DNA from: Thermotomaculum hydrothermale
Lineage (GTDB): Bacteria; Acidobacteriota; Holophagae; Thermotomaculales; Thermotomaculaceae
DNA: 64,000 bases
Assembly: GCF_016592575.1 (NCBI RefSeq)
Contig: NZ_AP017470.1
Span: forward strand, 2,056,501 to 2,120,500
Direction of reading: 5' to 3'
Below, one piece after another: positions 1 to 8,238 of this stretch. The translations under genes were made by a program, and so were the position numbers. Below the pieces are notes generated by a model. It searched no databases. It had not been told where the DNA came from and saw only the letters and a program-made list of their open reading frames with translations. Position 1 is the stretch's first letter; the number at the start of each line of letters is the position of its first letter.

Positions 1-693
1 ATAGGTTGTTGTGATTTCTGTTTTAGGAAGTATTATTTCGTTTCCTTTCATTATTTCAATCCATCTTCTTAGTTTCGGTTGGTTGTCTCCGCTTTCTAAT
101 GTTTTCCCTGTGAAGTGGTCTGAGTTTATTGTAATGGTTATTTTGCCTTTTTGCAATGTGTCAAGTTTCATGGTTGCTGTGTTGATTGTTGAGGGGGTGA
201 TTGTGGTTTGTGGGGTTGTGTAGGTGGATGTGATTGTTAGTGTTGGAAGGAGGTTTGTTTTGTCTGGTAGCATTTCAAAGAGTTTGTAGGTGTTATTTTC
301 TGGTTGTAAGATTACTGCTTTGTATGTGCCTGTTGGTATGTTTTGATTGAAGGTTATCAGATGGCATTCTAATTTTTGAGGGTCAAAGAGGTCAGGCGTG
401 AAGGTTGTGGTTGATAGGTAGCAGTTATCTGAGTTAAGGCAGTTTTGTATTTTGTCAGGATTGATTGTTTGAGGGTCGTCGTCTTTTGATATGTTTTTAT
501 TTTCGGGGATTAAGAGGAGTTTCAGGTTTTTGTATTTTAAGGTGTTTGTGCCGTCTTGTTGTTTGATTAAATAGTTTAGTTTTGGAAGGGTGATTGAGAG
601 TGTTGTTCTTGTGTTTAGTGATGATGGGAGGTAGGTTGCTTTGTATAGGTTTTGTGGGTGGAGTTTGAAGTTTGTTTCAGGGGTTACTTTCAT
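1..693 (-). CDS. Rhs core fragment, 3' end outside window
   Basis: The minus-strand frame opens with ATG at 693 and is still open at base 1 (231 codons). It aligns with the N-terminal part of the protein at 9724-11661: both start MKVTPETNFKLHPQNLYK and continue into the MKGNEIILPKTEITTT segment. This is the beta-strand-rich, Thr/Asn/Pro-rich stretch upstream of the Rhs core. The core, tip and immunity gene would lie to the left of the window. No Shine-Dalgarno is visible before the ATG. The reading frame continues upstream through an IATPEAILR-like segment into the terminator at 741-767, so this looks like a clipped copy of a longer Rhs gene. Confidence 0.75.
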   Translation of the reverse strand, partial: MKVTPETNFKLHPQNLYKATYLPSSLNTRTTLSITLPKLNYLIKQQDGTNTLKYKNLKLLLIPENKNISKDDDPQTINPDKIQNCLNSDNCYLSTTTFTPDLFDPQKLECHLITFNQNIPTGTYKAVILQPENNTYKLFEMLPDKTNLLPTLTITSTYTTPQTTITPSTINTATMKLDTLQKGKITITINSDHFTGKTLESGDNQPKLRRWIEIMKGNEIILPKTEITTTY

Positions 694-740
694 CCTGAGT
701 ATGGCTTCTGGAGTTGCGATTTCAGTTGCGGAAGTTAAAG

Positions 741-767
741 AAAAAAAGCAGGCCTATGAAGGTCTGC
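741..767 (-). terminator. Cassette terminator hairpin 1
   Basis: On the minus strand a seven-base-pair stem (GCAGACC / GGCCTGC with one G-U pair), a six-base loop and a run of seven T follow the ankyrin gene that ends at 775. The same hairpin, with small changes, closes most units of the array. Confidence 0.8.
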
Positions 768-774
768 GGGGAGA

Positions 775-1524
775 TTATTCCTCTTTTGCTCCGTATTGCT
801 TAAGGAGTTTTACTATGTCTTTGTAACCTTTCTTTTCTGCTAATTTCAAGGCTGTGTAACCTTTATATTCTCCCTTTTTAACCTTCAAGTTCGGGTTTGC
901 TCCATGTTCAAGTAAGAGTTTTACAACATTATATCTTCCAAAAAGAGATGCTGTCATCAATGCAGTAAATCCATCTGGTGATGTATAATTCACATCAATT
1001 CCTTTTTCAATAAGTTTCTTAATCAAAGATTCCATTCCTGCCCAGCTTGCTTGCATTAAATAATTACTCCTATCCTCTGTTTTAGAGTTTATATCTATAC
1101 CTTTATCTACTAAAAGGAGAGCAATTTTTTCTATTCGTTTTGCCTTCTGTTTGTCATGTTTTTTATAATAAGCGTAACCACTTATTGCAAAGTATAAGGC
1201 TGTTTGTCCTTCCAATCCAGCTAACATTGTCCCATAATATTTTTTATTTACATTTGCCCCTTTCTTTAAAAGCAATTGGGTTAATTCAATGTAACCATTA
1301 TACGCAGCAACCATTAGACCTGTTAATCCATCATCTGTTATATCAGGGTCAACTCCCATTGCAAGCATTAGTTTTATTTCTGATATGTTATTGGCTTTGC
1401 ATGCATTTATAAATTCTTTTGCTGTTTCTTTGTTGTTTGGGAGATGACATCCCATTGTAAATGTTAAAATTAAAATCAATAATACCTGGAAAAATCTTTT
1501 AAAAAATCTTTTTTTCATAAACAA
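775..1524 (-). CDS. Ankyrin-repeat lipoprotein, probable immunity protein
   Basis: This is a 249-residue protein with a basic N-terminus, a hydrophobic segment and a lipobox-like TFTMGC near residue 26, so it is probably a lipoprotein. Ankyrin repeats fill the rest (DGLTGLMVAAYNGYIELTQLLLKKGA, DGFTALMTASLFGRYNVVKLLLEHGA, GYTALKLAEKKG are visible, each shown here only in part). It starts 15 bases after the Rhs toxin stop at 1540 and has a strong Shine-Dalgarno (AGGAG). Ankyrin proteins are a known class of immunity protein in polymorphic toxin loci. The pairing with the upstream toxin is inferred from position. Confidence 0.8.
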   Translation of the reverse strand: MFMKKRFFKRFFQVLLILILTFTMGCHLPNNKETAKEFINACKANNISEIKLMLAMGVDPDITDDGLTGLMVAAYNGYIELTQLLLKKGANVNKKYYGTMLAGLEGQTALYFAISGYAYYKKHDKQKAKRIEKIALLLVDKGIDINSKTEDRSNYLMQASWAGMESLIKKLIEKGIDVNYTSPDGFTALMTASLFGRYNVVKLLLEHGANPNLKVKKGEYKGYTALKLAEKKGYKDIVKLLKQYGAKEE

Positions 1525-1539
1525 CTCCTTTGTATTTTT

Positions 1540-2490
1540 TTAATTATCACTTCCTTTAGACAACTTGTCATTTATTATCAATTCTATAGGAGTAGTTATT
1601 GCATTATCTATTTTTTCAGATGTTATCTTTCTTTCCAGCGCTCCAAGTGTGCCTGTTCCCCATCCTTCGCAACTATCGGTCATTTTTTCACCAGGACTTG
1701 GTGCAAATGTCATTCCCATTTCTATAATATACATCATTGATTTTGCTCCAACATTACTGTCCGATTTTTTTAGCCCATTTAGTCCAAACCAGTTAGATAG
1801 GAAATTAAAAACAGAACCTGCTATTGGAACACGGCTAAAAAAACCAAAAAATTTAGACAAAGAATTCATTGCTTTATAATGAGTTTGCATACTTTGGGCA
1901 ACATTATATCGCTTGGTTACTGAAAATAAAGCACTTTCGCCATTATTAGTTACTTTCCCTAAGCGTACAATTTCATTTTTATCCTCGAAAAAAACCTCCA
2001 ATCCATTTTTATCCAATTTTTTTACAAATTCTTTTGCTTTTTTTTCATCCCCTGATGAATCAATTTTTTCTGCTTCTTTTTTTAATTTTTCAATCAATGA
2101 TTTATATTTTTCAGGATTTGCCATATATTTCCTTCTCATTTCTTCTCTTTTCTTTTCATCCCATTTTCCTGTCGGATCAAGGTGGGTTATGGGATTCCCC
2201 CTTACATAGGAGTACAGATTCCAACTCATTGGGTCTAATTGGTCGTAGTCATAGCCGGGGTCGGGGGAGAGGAAACGGCCTGTTTGGGATGAGTAGTATC
2301 TTGCAAGCATGTAGGTTAAATCTGTTTCGTAGTCTTTTTCGTGGCCGGTGTAGGTTATGGCGTTTAGTACTTCGTCTTTGTTGTTTTCGTAAGGGGCTGT
2401 TAGTTCTTCTCCATAAGCAAGGGTGTCTGTGGTGTGTAAGATTTCTCCAGAGTCGTTTAATTTTGATTTTAATTTTTTATCTCTGTTCAA
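1540..2490 (-). CDS. Rhs-core toxin cassette with unique tip (unit A1)
   Basis: This 316-residue protein has a short leader (residues 1-10), the last part of the Rhs core (about 11-108: SGEILHTTDT, YTGHEKDYETDLTYMLARYY, GRFLSPDPG, YVRGNP, DPTG) and a variable tip (109-316). The tip starts with a charged helical stretch and ends in a region that is not similar to other tips here. Start is TTG, preceded by AAGGA at good spacing, unlike the ATG-start cassettes. The full-length Rhs shell is absent, so this is an orphan tip that could be joined to a complete rhs by recombination. I do not recognise the toxin activity. Confidence 0.75.
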   Translation of the reverse strand: MNRDKKLKSKLNDSGEILHTTDTLAYGEELTAPYENNKDEVLNAITYTGHEKDYETDLTYMLARYYSSQTGRFLSPDPGYDYDQLDPMSWNLYSYVRGNPITHLDPTGKWDEKKREEMRRKYMANPEKYKSLIEKLKKEAEKIDSSGDEKKAKEFVKKLDKNGLEVFFEDKNEIVRLGKVTNNGESALFSVTKRYNVAQSMQTHYKAMNSLSKFFGFFSRVPIAGSVFNFLSNWFGLNGLKKSDSNVGAKSMMYIIEMGMTFAPSPGEKMTDSCEGWGTGTLGALERKITSEKIDNAITTPIELIINDKLSKGSDN

Positions 2491-2539
2491 TCCCTAATCC
2501 TTATTCTTTTTTACAAAATTCTATCAAATTACACTACAC

Positions 2540-2564
2540 AAAAAAAGCAGGCCAAATGGCCTGC
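2540..2564 (-). terminator. Cassette terminator hairpin 2
   Basis: A perfect GCAGGCC / GGCCTGC stem with a four-base loop is followed on the minus strand by seven T. It lies directly after the small immunity gene ending at 2568. Confidence 0.85.
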
Positions 2565-2567
2565 GGA

Positions 2568-2789
2568 TTAAGGTGTATTAATTGTTAACCAGATAAACAT
2601 GAGTAATATTAAAAATTTCAATAGCCATCTGAGAAAATTATTTTTTATTTCTAATCCCAATCCACCTCTGGTAAAAATAAAAAATTCTTTTGTCTTTTTT
2701 AAATAAATATCTCTGAAAAATAGATCATAACAATAATATAGTGCCGCTACCAAAAAAGCAGTCCTTAAAACAAACATTCCAACGTCCAT
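2568..2789 (-). CDS. Small two-helix membrane protein, probable immunity (unit A2)
   Basis: This 73-residue protein has two hydrophobic segments (about 5-25 and 52-70) separated by a basic loop containing DIYLKKTKEF. It is homologous to the 72-residue protein at 11748-11966, which shares that loop exactly but differs in both membrane segments. It starts 11 bases after the toxin stop with a GGAGA ribosome site. The toxin upstream is likewise a close relative of the toxin at 11987-13258, so the two toxin/immunity pairs match. Confidence 0.75.
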   Translation of the reverse strand: MDVGMFVLRTAFLVAALYYCYDLFFRDIYLKKTKEFFIFTRGGLGLEIKNNFLRWLLKFLILLMFIWLTINTP

Positions 2790-2800
2790 AAAATCTCCTG

Positions 2801-3910
2801 TTATTTCCCATTATCTTGAGTTTGTTCTTCTCCAATACCAAAAGCTGTATCCAATATAGTAGTTAAAACATCTACAGTTTTTGTGTAAATTTTTGCACCA
2901 CTCGGGGGCAAAGATAGAGCAGAAGCATGTGTTCCAGCAAACAAGAAAATACCCACCCCTAACTGAACTCTTGTCATTTCTAAATTCTTCTTATTTTTTT
3001 CTGTTGGGTCTAATTTCACTTTTGTTTCTGCAAAGTTAATCTTTGCATATCCCGCTACAAAATTCACGCCTGCTCCCACATATGACATGCCTGGAATAAA
3101 AATCAATGGTGTAGCAACATAGGTCTGCATATTGTTACATACTCGTTCACCTGTTTCAGATCCTTCTCTAGTTTTACCATAATTAGCAGGTGGATTTATT
3201 GTTTTCTTCGCTAAAGGTCCTATCATTAATTTTTTTATTGAGGTATCTACTTTGCTCCAATCAACATGTTTTAAATAACCATTTACCTTTAAATCTATTA
3301 CCGTTGAATTAAAATCCTCCTGTCCACTATATTCTGCGTTCCATTCATTGTATTTGTCCATTCTGTCCTGAAGAATTGAACGAATTTCCTTGTCAAGTTC
3401 TTTAAACTCGCCTTGTTTATATAATTCTTCTAACCTTTTCTTTTCTTCGGTTGATAATTCTAAACCTGTTGGGTCAAAGTGGTTAATCGGATTCCCCCTC
3501 ACATATGCGTACAGGTTCCAGGACATTGGGTCTAATTGGTCGTAGTCGTAGCCGGGGTCAGGGGAGAGGAAGCGACCTGTTTGGGATGAGTAGTAGCGTG
3601 CAAGCATATATGTAAGGTCTGTTTCGTAGTCTTTTTCGTGGCCGGTGTAGGTTATGGTGTTTAAGACTTCGTTTTTGTTGTTTTCGTATGGTGCAGTTAG
3701 TTCTTCGCCGTAGGTTAAGGTGTAAAATAACGGGTTTTGGGTTAAAAGGTTCTGGGTTTTGGGGAGGTTTGGGGTAAGGGTTAATGTGTTGTGGTTTAAA
3801 TTCAGTGTGTTAGATTTGAATAAAAAGAAATTGTTGGATAAAACAGAAAAAAACTGTGAGTTTGTATTAAAGCTTTCCATTTCTAAACCTGAACTTTGTT
3901 TTTTATTCAA
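2801..3910 (-). CDS. Rhs-core toxin cassette (unit A2)
   Basis: This 369-residue protein has an odd Asn/Leu/Thr-rich N-terminal stretch (1-65) that replaces the usual core sequence. The Rhs core follows (about 66-149, YGEELTAPYEN to DPTG), then a tip (150-369). Tip residues up to about 315 are encoded by DNA identical to the cassette at 11987-13258; only the final 54 residues differ. The tip contains a hydrophobic segment around ATPLIFIPGMSYVGAGVNF. TTG start with an upstream AAGGAT. Its activity is unknown. The partner is presumably the 73-residue membrane protein just downstream. Confidence 0.75.
   Translation of the reverse strand: MNKKQSSGLEMESFNTNSQFFSVLSNNFFLFKSNTLNLNHNTLTLTPNLPKTQNLLTQNPLFYTLTYGEELTAPYENNKNEVLNTITYTGHEKDYETDLTYMLARYYSSQTGRFLSPDPGYDYDQLDPMSWNLYAYVRGNPINHFDPTGLELSTEEKKRLEELYKQGEFKELDKEIRSILQDRMDKYNEWNAEYSGQEDFNSTVIDLKVNGYLKHVDWSKVDTSIKKLMIGPLAKKTINPPANYGKTREGSETGERVCNNMQTYVATPLIFIPGMSYVGAGVNFVAGYAKINFAETKVKLDPTEKNKKNLEMTRVQLGVGIFLFAGTHASALSLPPSGAKIYTKTVDVLTTILDTAFGIGEEQTQDNGK
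2963..3460 (-). repeat. 498-bp exact repeat, copy 1
   Basis: By direct line-by-line comparison this block is base-for-base identical to 12143-12640 (offset 9180). It encodes the N-terminal three quarters of the toxin tip in units A2 and G. Confidence 0.9.
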
Positions 3911-3961
3911 TTTCTAAATCCTTGTTCTTTTTTTCAAAAATTCTATCAAATCCCACTGCAC

Positions 3962-3986
3962 AAAAAAAGCAGGCCATAAGGCCTGC
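3962..3986 (-). terminator. Cassette terminator hairpin 3
   Basis: GCAGGCC / GGCCTGC stem, ATAA loop (TTAT on the minus strand), then seven T on the minus strand. It lies just after the gene ending at 3993. Confidence 0.85.
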
Positions 3987-3992
3987 GAGGGT

Positions 3993-4499
3993 TTATTTTA
4001 ACTTAACGCAAGAAAAAAATTTGTGTAGTCTCTCTTCTTTTTTTGAAAGATCACCTGAATAATGTAAAATGCAGTTTAACTCTTCTACATAATACATAAT
4101 TTCACTATCATCAAAGTATTCTCCGTTGAACTTTATCTCCATTACATTGAAATGATTAATATTTCTTAAAATAATACAAGCTCTTTTCTGTATACAGCTA
4201 TCAATCAATTTTTCTTTTATGTTTTGCTTTGAATTTTGAGGAGAAATGTTTAATACATTCTCTTTAGACCATATATCAAATAACATAAAATAATCATCTG
4301 TTAATTTCCAATAACACCAAGAGGACGGAATTGAAAACACATATTTTTTATTTCCCTTGCCTGTTAGAATAATTTTTTTCGGCTGAAACACTTTCAGAAT
4401 AGGTAATGAGAAAAACAATAGAATAAGAAAATACAATACTATCATGCATATTCTATATTCTTGTTTGTAAGTTTTTTCTTTTTTTGTTTTGTTTCCCAT
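3993..4499 (-). CDS. Single-pass membrane protein, probable immunity (unit B)
   Basis: This 168-residue protein has a basic N-terminus, one hydrophobic helix (about 18-36) and a hydrophilic alpha/beta domain behind it. It starts nine bases after the toxin stop at 4509 with a strong AGGAGA ribosome site. I do not recognise the family. The immunity role is inferred from its place between a toxin cassette and a cassette terminator. Confidence 0.65.
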   Translation of the reverse strand: MGNKTKKEKTYKQEYRICMIVLYFLILLFFSLPILKVFQPKKIILTGKGNKKYVFSIPSSWCYWKLTDDYFMLFDIWSKENVLNISPQNSKQNIKEKLIDSCIQKRACIILRNINHFNVMEIKFNGEYFDDSEIMYYVEELNCILHYSGDLSKKEERLHKFFSCVKLK

Positions 4500-4508
4500 A
4501 AAATCTCC

Positions 4509-5651
4509 TTAAAGACTTTCTTTGATTAATTTTAAACGCTTTTGAATGTGAATTAACTTTTCTTTTTCTTTTTGAGACAAATTTGGATCTTGTAATTGTC
4601 TTTCTATTTTTTTTAAATCATGATCTATAGCCTCTTCTAACGCAGTCTTAATTGCGATATTTTTTATTTTATTCTTACCTATTTTGTTCATTATCTTTAT
4701 CACTTCCCAATCTCCTGAAGGAAGTTGAGGAATTGCTGAAAAAATCATTGGTACAACCTTTTTTACTACATCAGGTAAAGATCTATAAACAGATTTATTA
4801 AACGAATAGTAGTTTTTTATTGCTGCTCTTAGATGACCAGAATCCATTAAATATTTTTGCTTGTATCTTTCTTTTTTAGCTTGAGTTAACGTTGAATCCA
4901 TCCATTTTTCAAGATAATATATTCCCACCCCTGCACCTACTGCTACTGCTACTATAAAAACCACACTAAACTTTCCATCCTTATCTACTCTGTTTACAGG
5001 ATTGTCAAGGCAGTATGTATATTTGTTCCAGTAAAGTGGATTTGCGAGTAAATTTTCAAGTTGTTTGAGTTTTTCAGGGTCATTTGTGTTTGCAGAAAGT
5101 GAATTTATTTTTCCCAATAGGTCAAACTTATCAGGGCTTAAGAATATCCCCTGCTGACCGGAGTAATACCTTGCAAGCATATAAGTTAAATCGGTTTCGT
5201 AGTTTTTTTCGTGGCCCGTGTAGGTTATGGTATTTAGTACTTCGTCTTTGTCGTTTTCAAAGGGTGCTGTGAGTTCTTCTCCATAAGCCAATGTGTCTGT
5301 AGTGTGCAGGATTTCCCCTGAATCGTTTGTTATGTATCTTGTTGTGCCTAAGTGGTCTTGGTGGTAGAAGGTTAGGTTAAATGGCATGTTGATTAGTTTA
5401 ACTTGTTTGTGTGTTGTTTCTATTGATGCATAGTGTGTTGTATAGACTTTTATTGTGTAACTTGTGTTTTGCGTGAGGTTTTGGGGCATTTCCCCTGGCT
5501 TTTCTGTGTAGCCAAAGAGGTAGTATTCGGGGATGGTGATTGTTATTTTGTTGTTTTCGTAGTCTTCTTTTACTTCAGTTATTTTCTGGTTGTTTTCATC
5601 ATAGGTTGTTGTGATTTCTGTTTTGGTTAATACTGTTTGATTTCCTTTCAT
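4509..5651 (-). CDS. Rhs-core toxin cassette with variant core end (unit B)
   Basis: This 380-residue protein carries the Rhs core from MKGNQTVLTKTEITTT through YMLARYYSGQQG. It then diverges from the others: the usual PDPGYDYDQLDPMSWNLY segment is replaced by a longer linker (about 174-208), and the core closes as NKYTYCLDNPVNRVDKDG (about 209-226). The tip (227-380) opens with a hydrophobic helix (FIVAVAVGAGVGIYYL) and ends in a charged coiled coil. The ATG has only a weak upstream GGAT. In-frame core sequence continues upstream to about 5730, showing clipping of a longer gene. Confidence 0.75.
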   Translation of the reverse strand: MKGNQTVLTKTEITTTYDENNQKITEVKEDYENNKITITIPEYYLFGYTEKPGEMPQNLTQNTSYTIKVYTTHYASIETTHKQVKLINMPFNLTFYHQDHLGTTRYITNDSGEILHTTDTLAYGEELTAPFENDKDEVLNTITYTGHEKNYETDLTYMLARYYSGQQGIFLSPDKFDLLGKINSLSANTNDPEKLKQLENLLANPLYWNKYTYCLDNPVNRVDKDGKFSVVFIVAVAVGAGVGIYYLEKWMDSTLTQAKKERYKQKYLMDSGHLRAAIKNYYSFNKSVYRSLPDVVKKVVPMIFSAIPQLPSGDWEVIKIMNKIGKNKIKNIAIKTALEEAIDHDLKKIERQLQDPNLSQKEKEKLIHIQKRLKLIKESL

Positions 5652-5730
5652 TATTTCTATCCATCTTCTTACTTTGTTTTTTGCGTCTTTTGAGCTGAAT
5701 GTTTTCCCTGTGAAGTGGTCTGAGTTTATT
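5269..5730 (-). repeat. 462-bp exact core repeat, copy 1
   Basis: This block is identical to 12876-13337 (offset 7607) by direct comparison. It covers the 5' part of the Rhs core in units B and G, and both copies end at the same place, just before the cassette junction. Confidence 0.9.
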
Positions 5731-5757
5731 GTATCAATTTAAAAAAATCCATACAAA

Positions 5758-5783
5758 ATAAAAAAGCAGGCTGAATGGCCTGC
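5758..5783 (-). terminator. Cassette terminator hairpin 4
   Basis: Stem GCAGGC / GCCTGC around a six-base loop, with T-rich sequence after it on the minus strand. It lies downstream of the exported protein ending at 5819. Confidence 0.75.
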
Positions 5784-5818
5784 GGAAGTTTAACACTAAT
5801 AAATAGTTTTAAAAAAAG

Positions 5819-6808
5819 TCATTTTAACTTATTCTTTTCTCTTATTTTTTCTATAAACCTAACCAATTGTTCAGAGTTTTTTAACATAAAATTAATTTCT
5901 TTGGCAGATAGTTTTGTTTTGAGAAATTCTTTTAAGGTATATGAGTCAATCTGGGAAAAGTAAATAAAGTGTCTTATGTCAATTTTTATTGAATTTGTCT
6001 TACCATTTTTTATTGAGTTTGCTCTAACTATTATAAAATAGTATTTTGCAGAAGTCTTTTCTAAAAGTTTAATTAATTTTTGGTGGTTTCTACTTGTCCA
6101 AACATATTTAAATCCACAATTCTTTAAATCTTCCACGCATTTTGTGTCATATCTTTTTGAGAACAATTCCTCAAAAGGCAAAAACAAGTGGTTATTTTTT
6201 ACCAATATACCGCATAATACTTTTGTTTCTGATGCTTTTTGATTCAAATCTGCAATTTTGTTAATAATCCCTTTATAGTCTATTAGCATTGTTTTCTTTG
6301 AAGGCTCTGAATTCAAATGTGGATTTGTTTTGTTATGGCATATCTTTAAAATCTCTAATGGATGCTGTCTGAAAAAATTTACTTTTTCATCTGGAAATTG
6401 CTGTTCCATTAAACATTTAAATGTGTCATAACTTAACGATTTAGAATATAGTACTTTATCAATCACTAATTCTTTAAAAGATAATTTAGAGTAAGGTTTA
6501 ATTAATTCTCCCTTAACAATAACAAAAAAACAAAGGGTATCTCCGCTTTTTCTTAATCTGACTTCTTCTTTAGGATTGGAGAAGGAGTAATCTAATACAA
6601 AAGGATTTGCCCTTGAAAAAAAGGCATTAAACTGTCTGTTTTTAAAATAACAAATTGCTTCTATGGGGAAAAATCCTCCCCAATAAGTCAATTCAAGCAC
6701 TCCTGCATAATATCCCTTTGTTTTGCTTATCGGGGATATTTCAATATAGGTGAATGATTGATTTAATAAACTAAGAAGAAGCAAAATAACTAAACTTAAC
6801 CTTTTCAT
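5819..6808 (-). CDS. Exported protein of unknown family in cassette array
   Basis: This 329-residue protein has an N-terminal signal peptide (MKRLSLVILLLLSLLNQSF). The rest is Lys/Asn-rich, mixed alpha/beta and has no further membrane segment. Its ATG overlaps the stop of the preceding gene (6805-7527) by four bases, so the two are translationally coupled. Position between cassette junctions suggests an immunity or accessory protein acting in the periplasm. I see no recognisable domain. Confidence 0.65.
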   Translation of the reverse strand: MKRLSLVILLLLSLLNQSFTYIEISPISKTKGYYAGVLELTYWGGFFPIEAICYFKNRQFNAFFSRANPFVLDYSFSNPKEEVRLRKSGDTLCFFVIVKGELIKPYSKLSFKELVIDKVLYSKSLSYDTFKCLMEQQFPDEKVNFFRQHPLEILKICHNKTNPHLNSEPSKKTMLIDYKGIINKIADLNQKASETKVLCGILVKNNHLFLPFEELFSKRYDTKCVEDLKNCGFKYVWTSRNHQKLIKLLEKTSAKYYFIIVRANSIKNGKTNSIKIDIRHFIYFSQIDSYTLKEFLKTKLSAKEINFMLKNSEQLVRFIEKIREKNKLK

Positions 6809-7527
6809 GAAACCTCTCTTATCTTCCTTATTGCCTTGAAAATAGGTTTTAGCAATTTTTTCAAAATAAAAAGCACTATTATTATGCCAATGAGTTCAAT
6901 TAACAGCACAAGCAGGCAATATTTATTGTATTTAACGAAGATGAAAATCTTTTGCCAAAAGCCAGGGTCTTTGACAATAAAAGAAAAATAACCTTCCCCT
7001 TTTACATCTGGAGTATCAAGTACAACCTTTAAAATGTATTTGCCCGGTTTTAAAAGATAGTAAAAATTTATTGGCAAACTTTTAGAAAAACACAGGTTCT
7101 CAATCCAGCCTTCATAAACATATTTTTGGGGGAATGAAATGTACTTCATACTTAGTTGGTAAATATTCCATGCATCCGGTCTAAGCCTCGTTCTTGTGGT
7201 GCTTAAGTAGTCAAAATGTACAAAATGGTCAAGTTTAAAAAACCTATCATCTCCTTTTTTTAAATAAAGATAGAGAGTTTCGTTCGGATCGTTTTCCCCA
7301 CAGGTATCATAAAAGTAAAAGTACGCACCTAAAATTAAAATTGATTTATTGCTAATGTTTTTAACCTTTATTAACAAAGTCTGATTAAATATATCCATTG
7401 GGATTGTGTTTCCACTGCCTTTAAAATCAAATGTCATTTGTATTTGGTTACTTTTATGGATTTGGTTTGTCTTTGAATATGCTAAGACACTTATTAGCAG
7501 AAGAAAGATTATAATTACCTTCCTCAT
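6805..7527 (-). CDS. Exported, membrane-anchored beta-rich protein in cassette array
   Basis: This 240-residue protein has a signal peptide (first 18 or so residues), a beta-rich extracytoplasmic domain (about 20-190; LLIKVKNISNKSILIL and PGKYILKVVLDTPD look like Ig-like strands), then one C-terminal membrane helix (about 202-222) and a basic tail. It is coupled to 5819-6808 downstream and overlaps a 33-codon ORF upstream. Its family is unknown. A role as periplasmic immunity factor is inferred from context only. Confidence 0.65.
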   Translation of the reverse strand: MRKVIIIFLLLISVLAYSKTNQIHKSNQIQMTFDFKGSGNTIPMDIFNQTLLIKVKNISNKSILILGAYFYFYDTCGENDPNETLYLYLKKGDDRFFKLDHFVHFDYLSTTRTRLRPDAWNIYQLSMKYISFPQKYVYEGWIENLCFSKSLPINFYYLLKPGKYILKVVLDTPDVKGEGYFSFIVKDPGFWQKIFIFVKYNKYCLLVLLIELIGIIIVLFILKKLLKPIFKAIRKIREVS

Positions 7528-7625
7528 AGATTATCCCACCATTCCTTTATTTTTGGTTTATCTAATGATTTATTAGGTTTTTCTTTAAATATATCATTTA
7601 CTATTCCTTTATTATTGTTATCCAT
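7524..7625 (-). CDS. 33-codon ORF, possible toxin-tip remnant
   Basis: ATG at 7625 opens a 33-codon frame (begins MDNNNKGIVNDIF, ends EWWDNL) whose TGA overlaps the ATG of the gene at 7527 (ATGA). Intact toxins here stand in the same tight relation to their immunity genes. It may be the last codons of a deleted toxin tip kept for translational coupling, but chance is not excluded. Confidence 0.35.
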   Translation of the reverse strand: MDNNNKGIVNDIFKEKPNKSLDKPKIKEWWDNL

Positions 7626-7654
7626 TTCTTGTTATTTTCTTTTTATCTGCCAAT

Positions 7655-7747
7655 CCATTGCTTTTCCTGTGATGTATCTGGCTTTTAATTGTACCAATTC
7701 AGCGAAATCTCAACAAACAAAAAAAAGCAGATTGTGTAGCCTGGGGG
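7655..7747 (-). repeat. Decayed cassette junction and terminator
   Basis: The stretch aligns with the junction at 9077-9167. It has a corrupted copy of the GTTTTCCCTGTGAAGTGGTC core end, then TTAATTGTACCAATTCAGCG and CTCAACAAACAAAAAA, then GCAG and a broken second arm (TAGCCTGGGGG). This is a relic of a core head and a degenerate terminator after the gene ending at 7767. Confidence 0.65.
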
Positions 7748-7766
7748 ATTTTTAAGAAACAAATTT

Positions 7767-8120
7767 TTAAACATTGATTTTTGTTTTTAAGATTTTGTAA
7801 ATTTTTTCTTTTTCATTAGGCCATATAATTATTCTTGAAGGCAAATTGTTATTGTGATGTTTTATTTTAATTCCCTTAAACATAAAATCTTTTAAAGTAT
7901 CAATTTCTTTATAATCTAATACATATTTTTTTATAGCAATAATAACCAATCTATCCTCTAAAAAAACAAGTTTTACAAGGGGAATTGAAAGACACCAAAA
8001 GCCAATCCAACCCCCGGCTAGTTCAACATACTCAACTTTATTGAGTTTTTCTTCTTTTATTGGAATAGTAATTCTTAAAAATAAAAAGAAAAACAAAATT
8101 AATATTATCACCAGATACAT
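7767..8120 (-). CDS. Orphan membrane protein, probable immunity (unit D)
   Basis: This 117-residue protein has one strong hydrophobic helix at the N-terminus (1-18), a second hydrophobic patch around 38-50, and then a short beta-rich domain with KYVLDYKEIDTL. The architecture resembles the PH-like membrane proteins encoded at 8239-8760 and 9174-9740. It has a good AGAGGA ribosome site. No toxin core or tip is left upstream, so it is an orphan immunity candidate. Confidence 0.6.
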   Translation of the reverse strand: MYLVIILILFFFLFLRITIPIKEEKLNKVEYVELAGGWIGFWCLSIPLVKLVFLEDRLVIIAIKKYVLDYKEIDTLKDFMFKGIKIKHHNNNLPSRIIIWPNEKEKIYKILKTKINV

Positions 8121-8202
8121 TAGAGATCCTCTTCTTTTTTACCAGTTTTCTTTCTTAAGATATCTCTTACTTTTCCCTAAAGATTTTATCAAATCAGACC
8201 GC

Positions 8203-8232
8203 ACAAAAAAGGCAGGGTGTATAATTTGCTGA
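8203..8232 (-). terminator. Degenerate cassette terminator
   Basis: A run of six A followed by GGCAGGGTGTATAATTTGCTG sits where other units have the perfect hairpin (shown in part). The preceding bases (ATTTTATCAAATCAGACCGC) match the leader found before hairpins 2 and 3. The stem is eroded, so function is doubtful. Confidence 0.5.
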
Positions 8233-8238
8233 TAATTG

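Noticed and set aside
2034-2588. Long plus-strand frame opposite the Rhs cassette
   Set aside because: It runs antisense through core, leader and terminator, has a low-complexity composition and similar antisense frames recur wherever the core is repeated. It is a shadow of the minus-strand gene.
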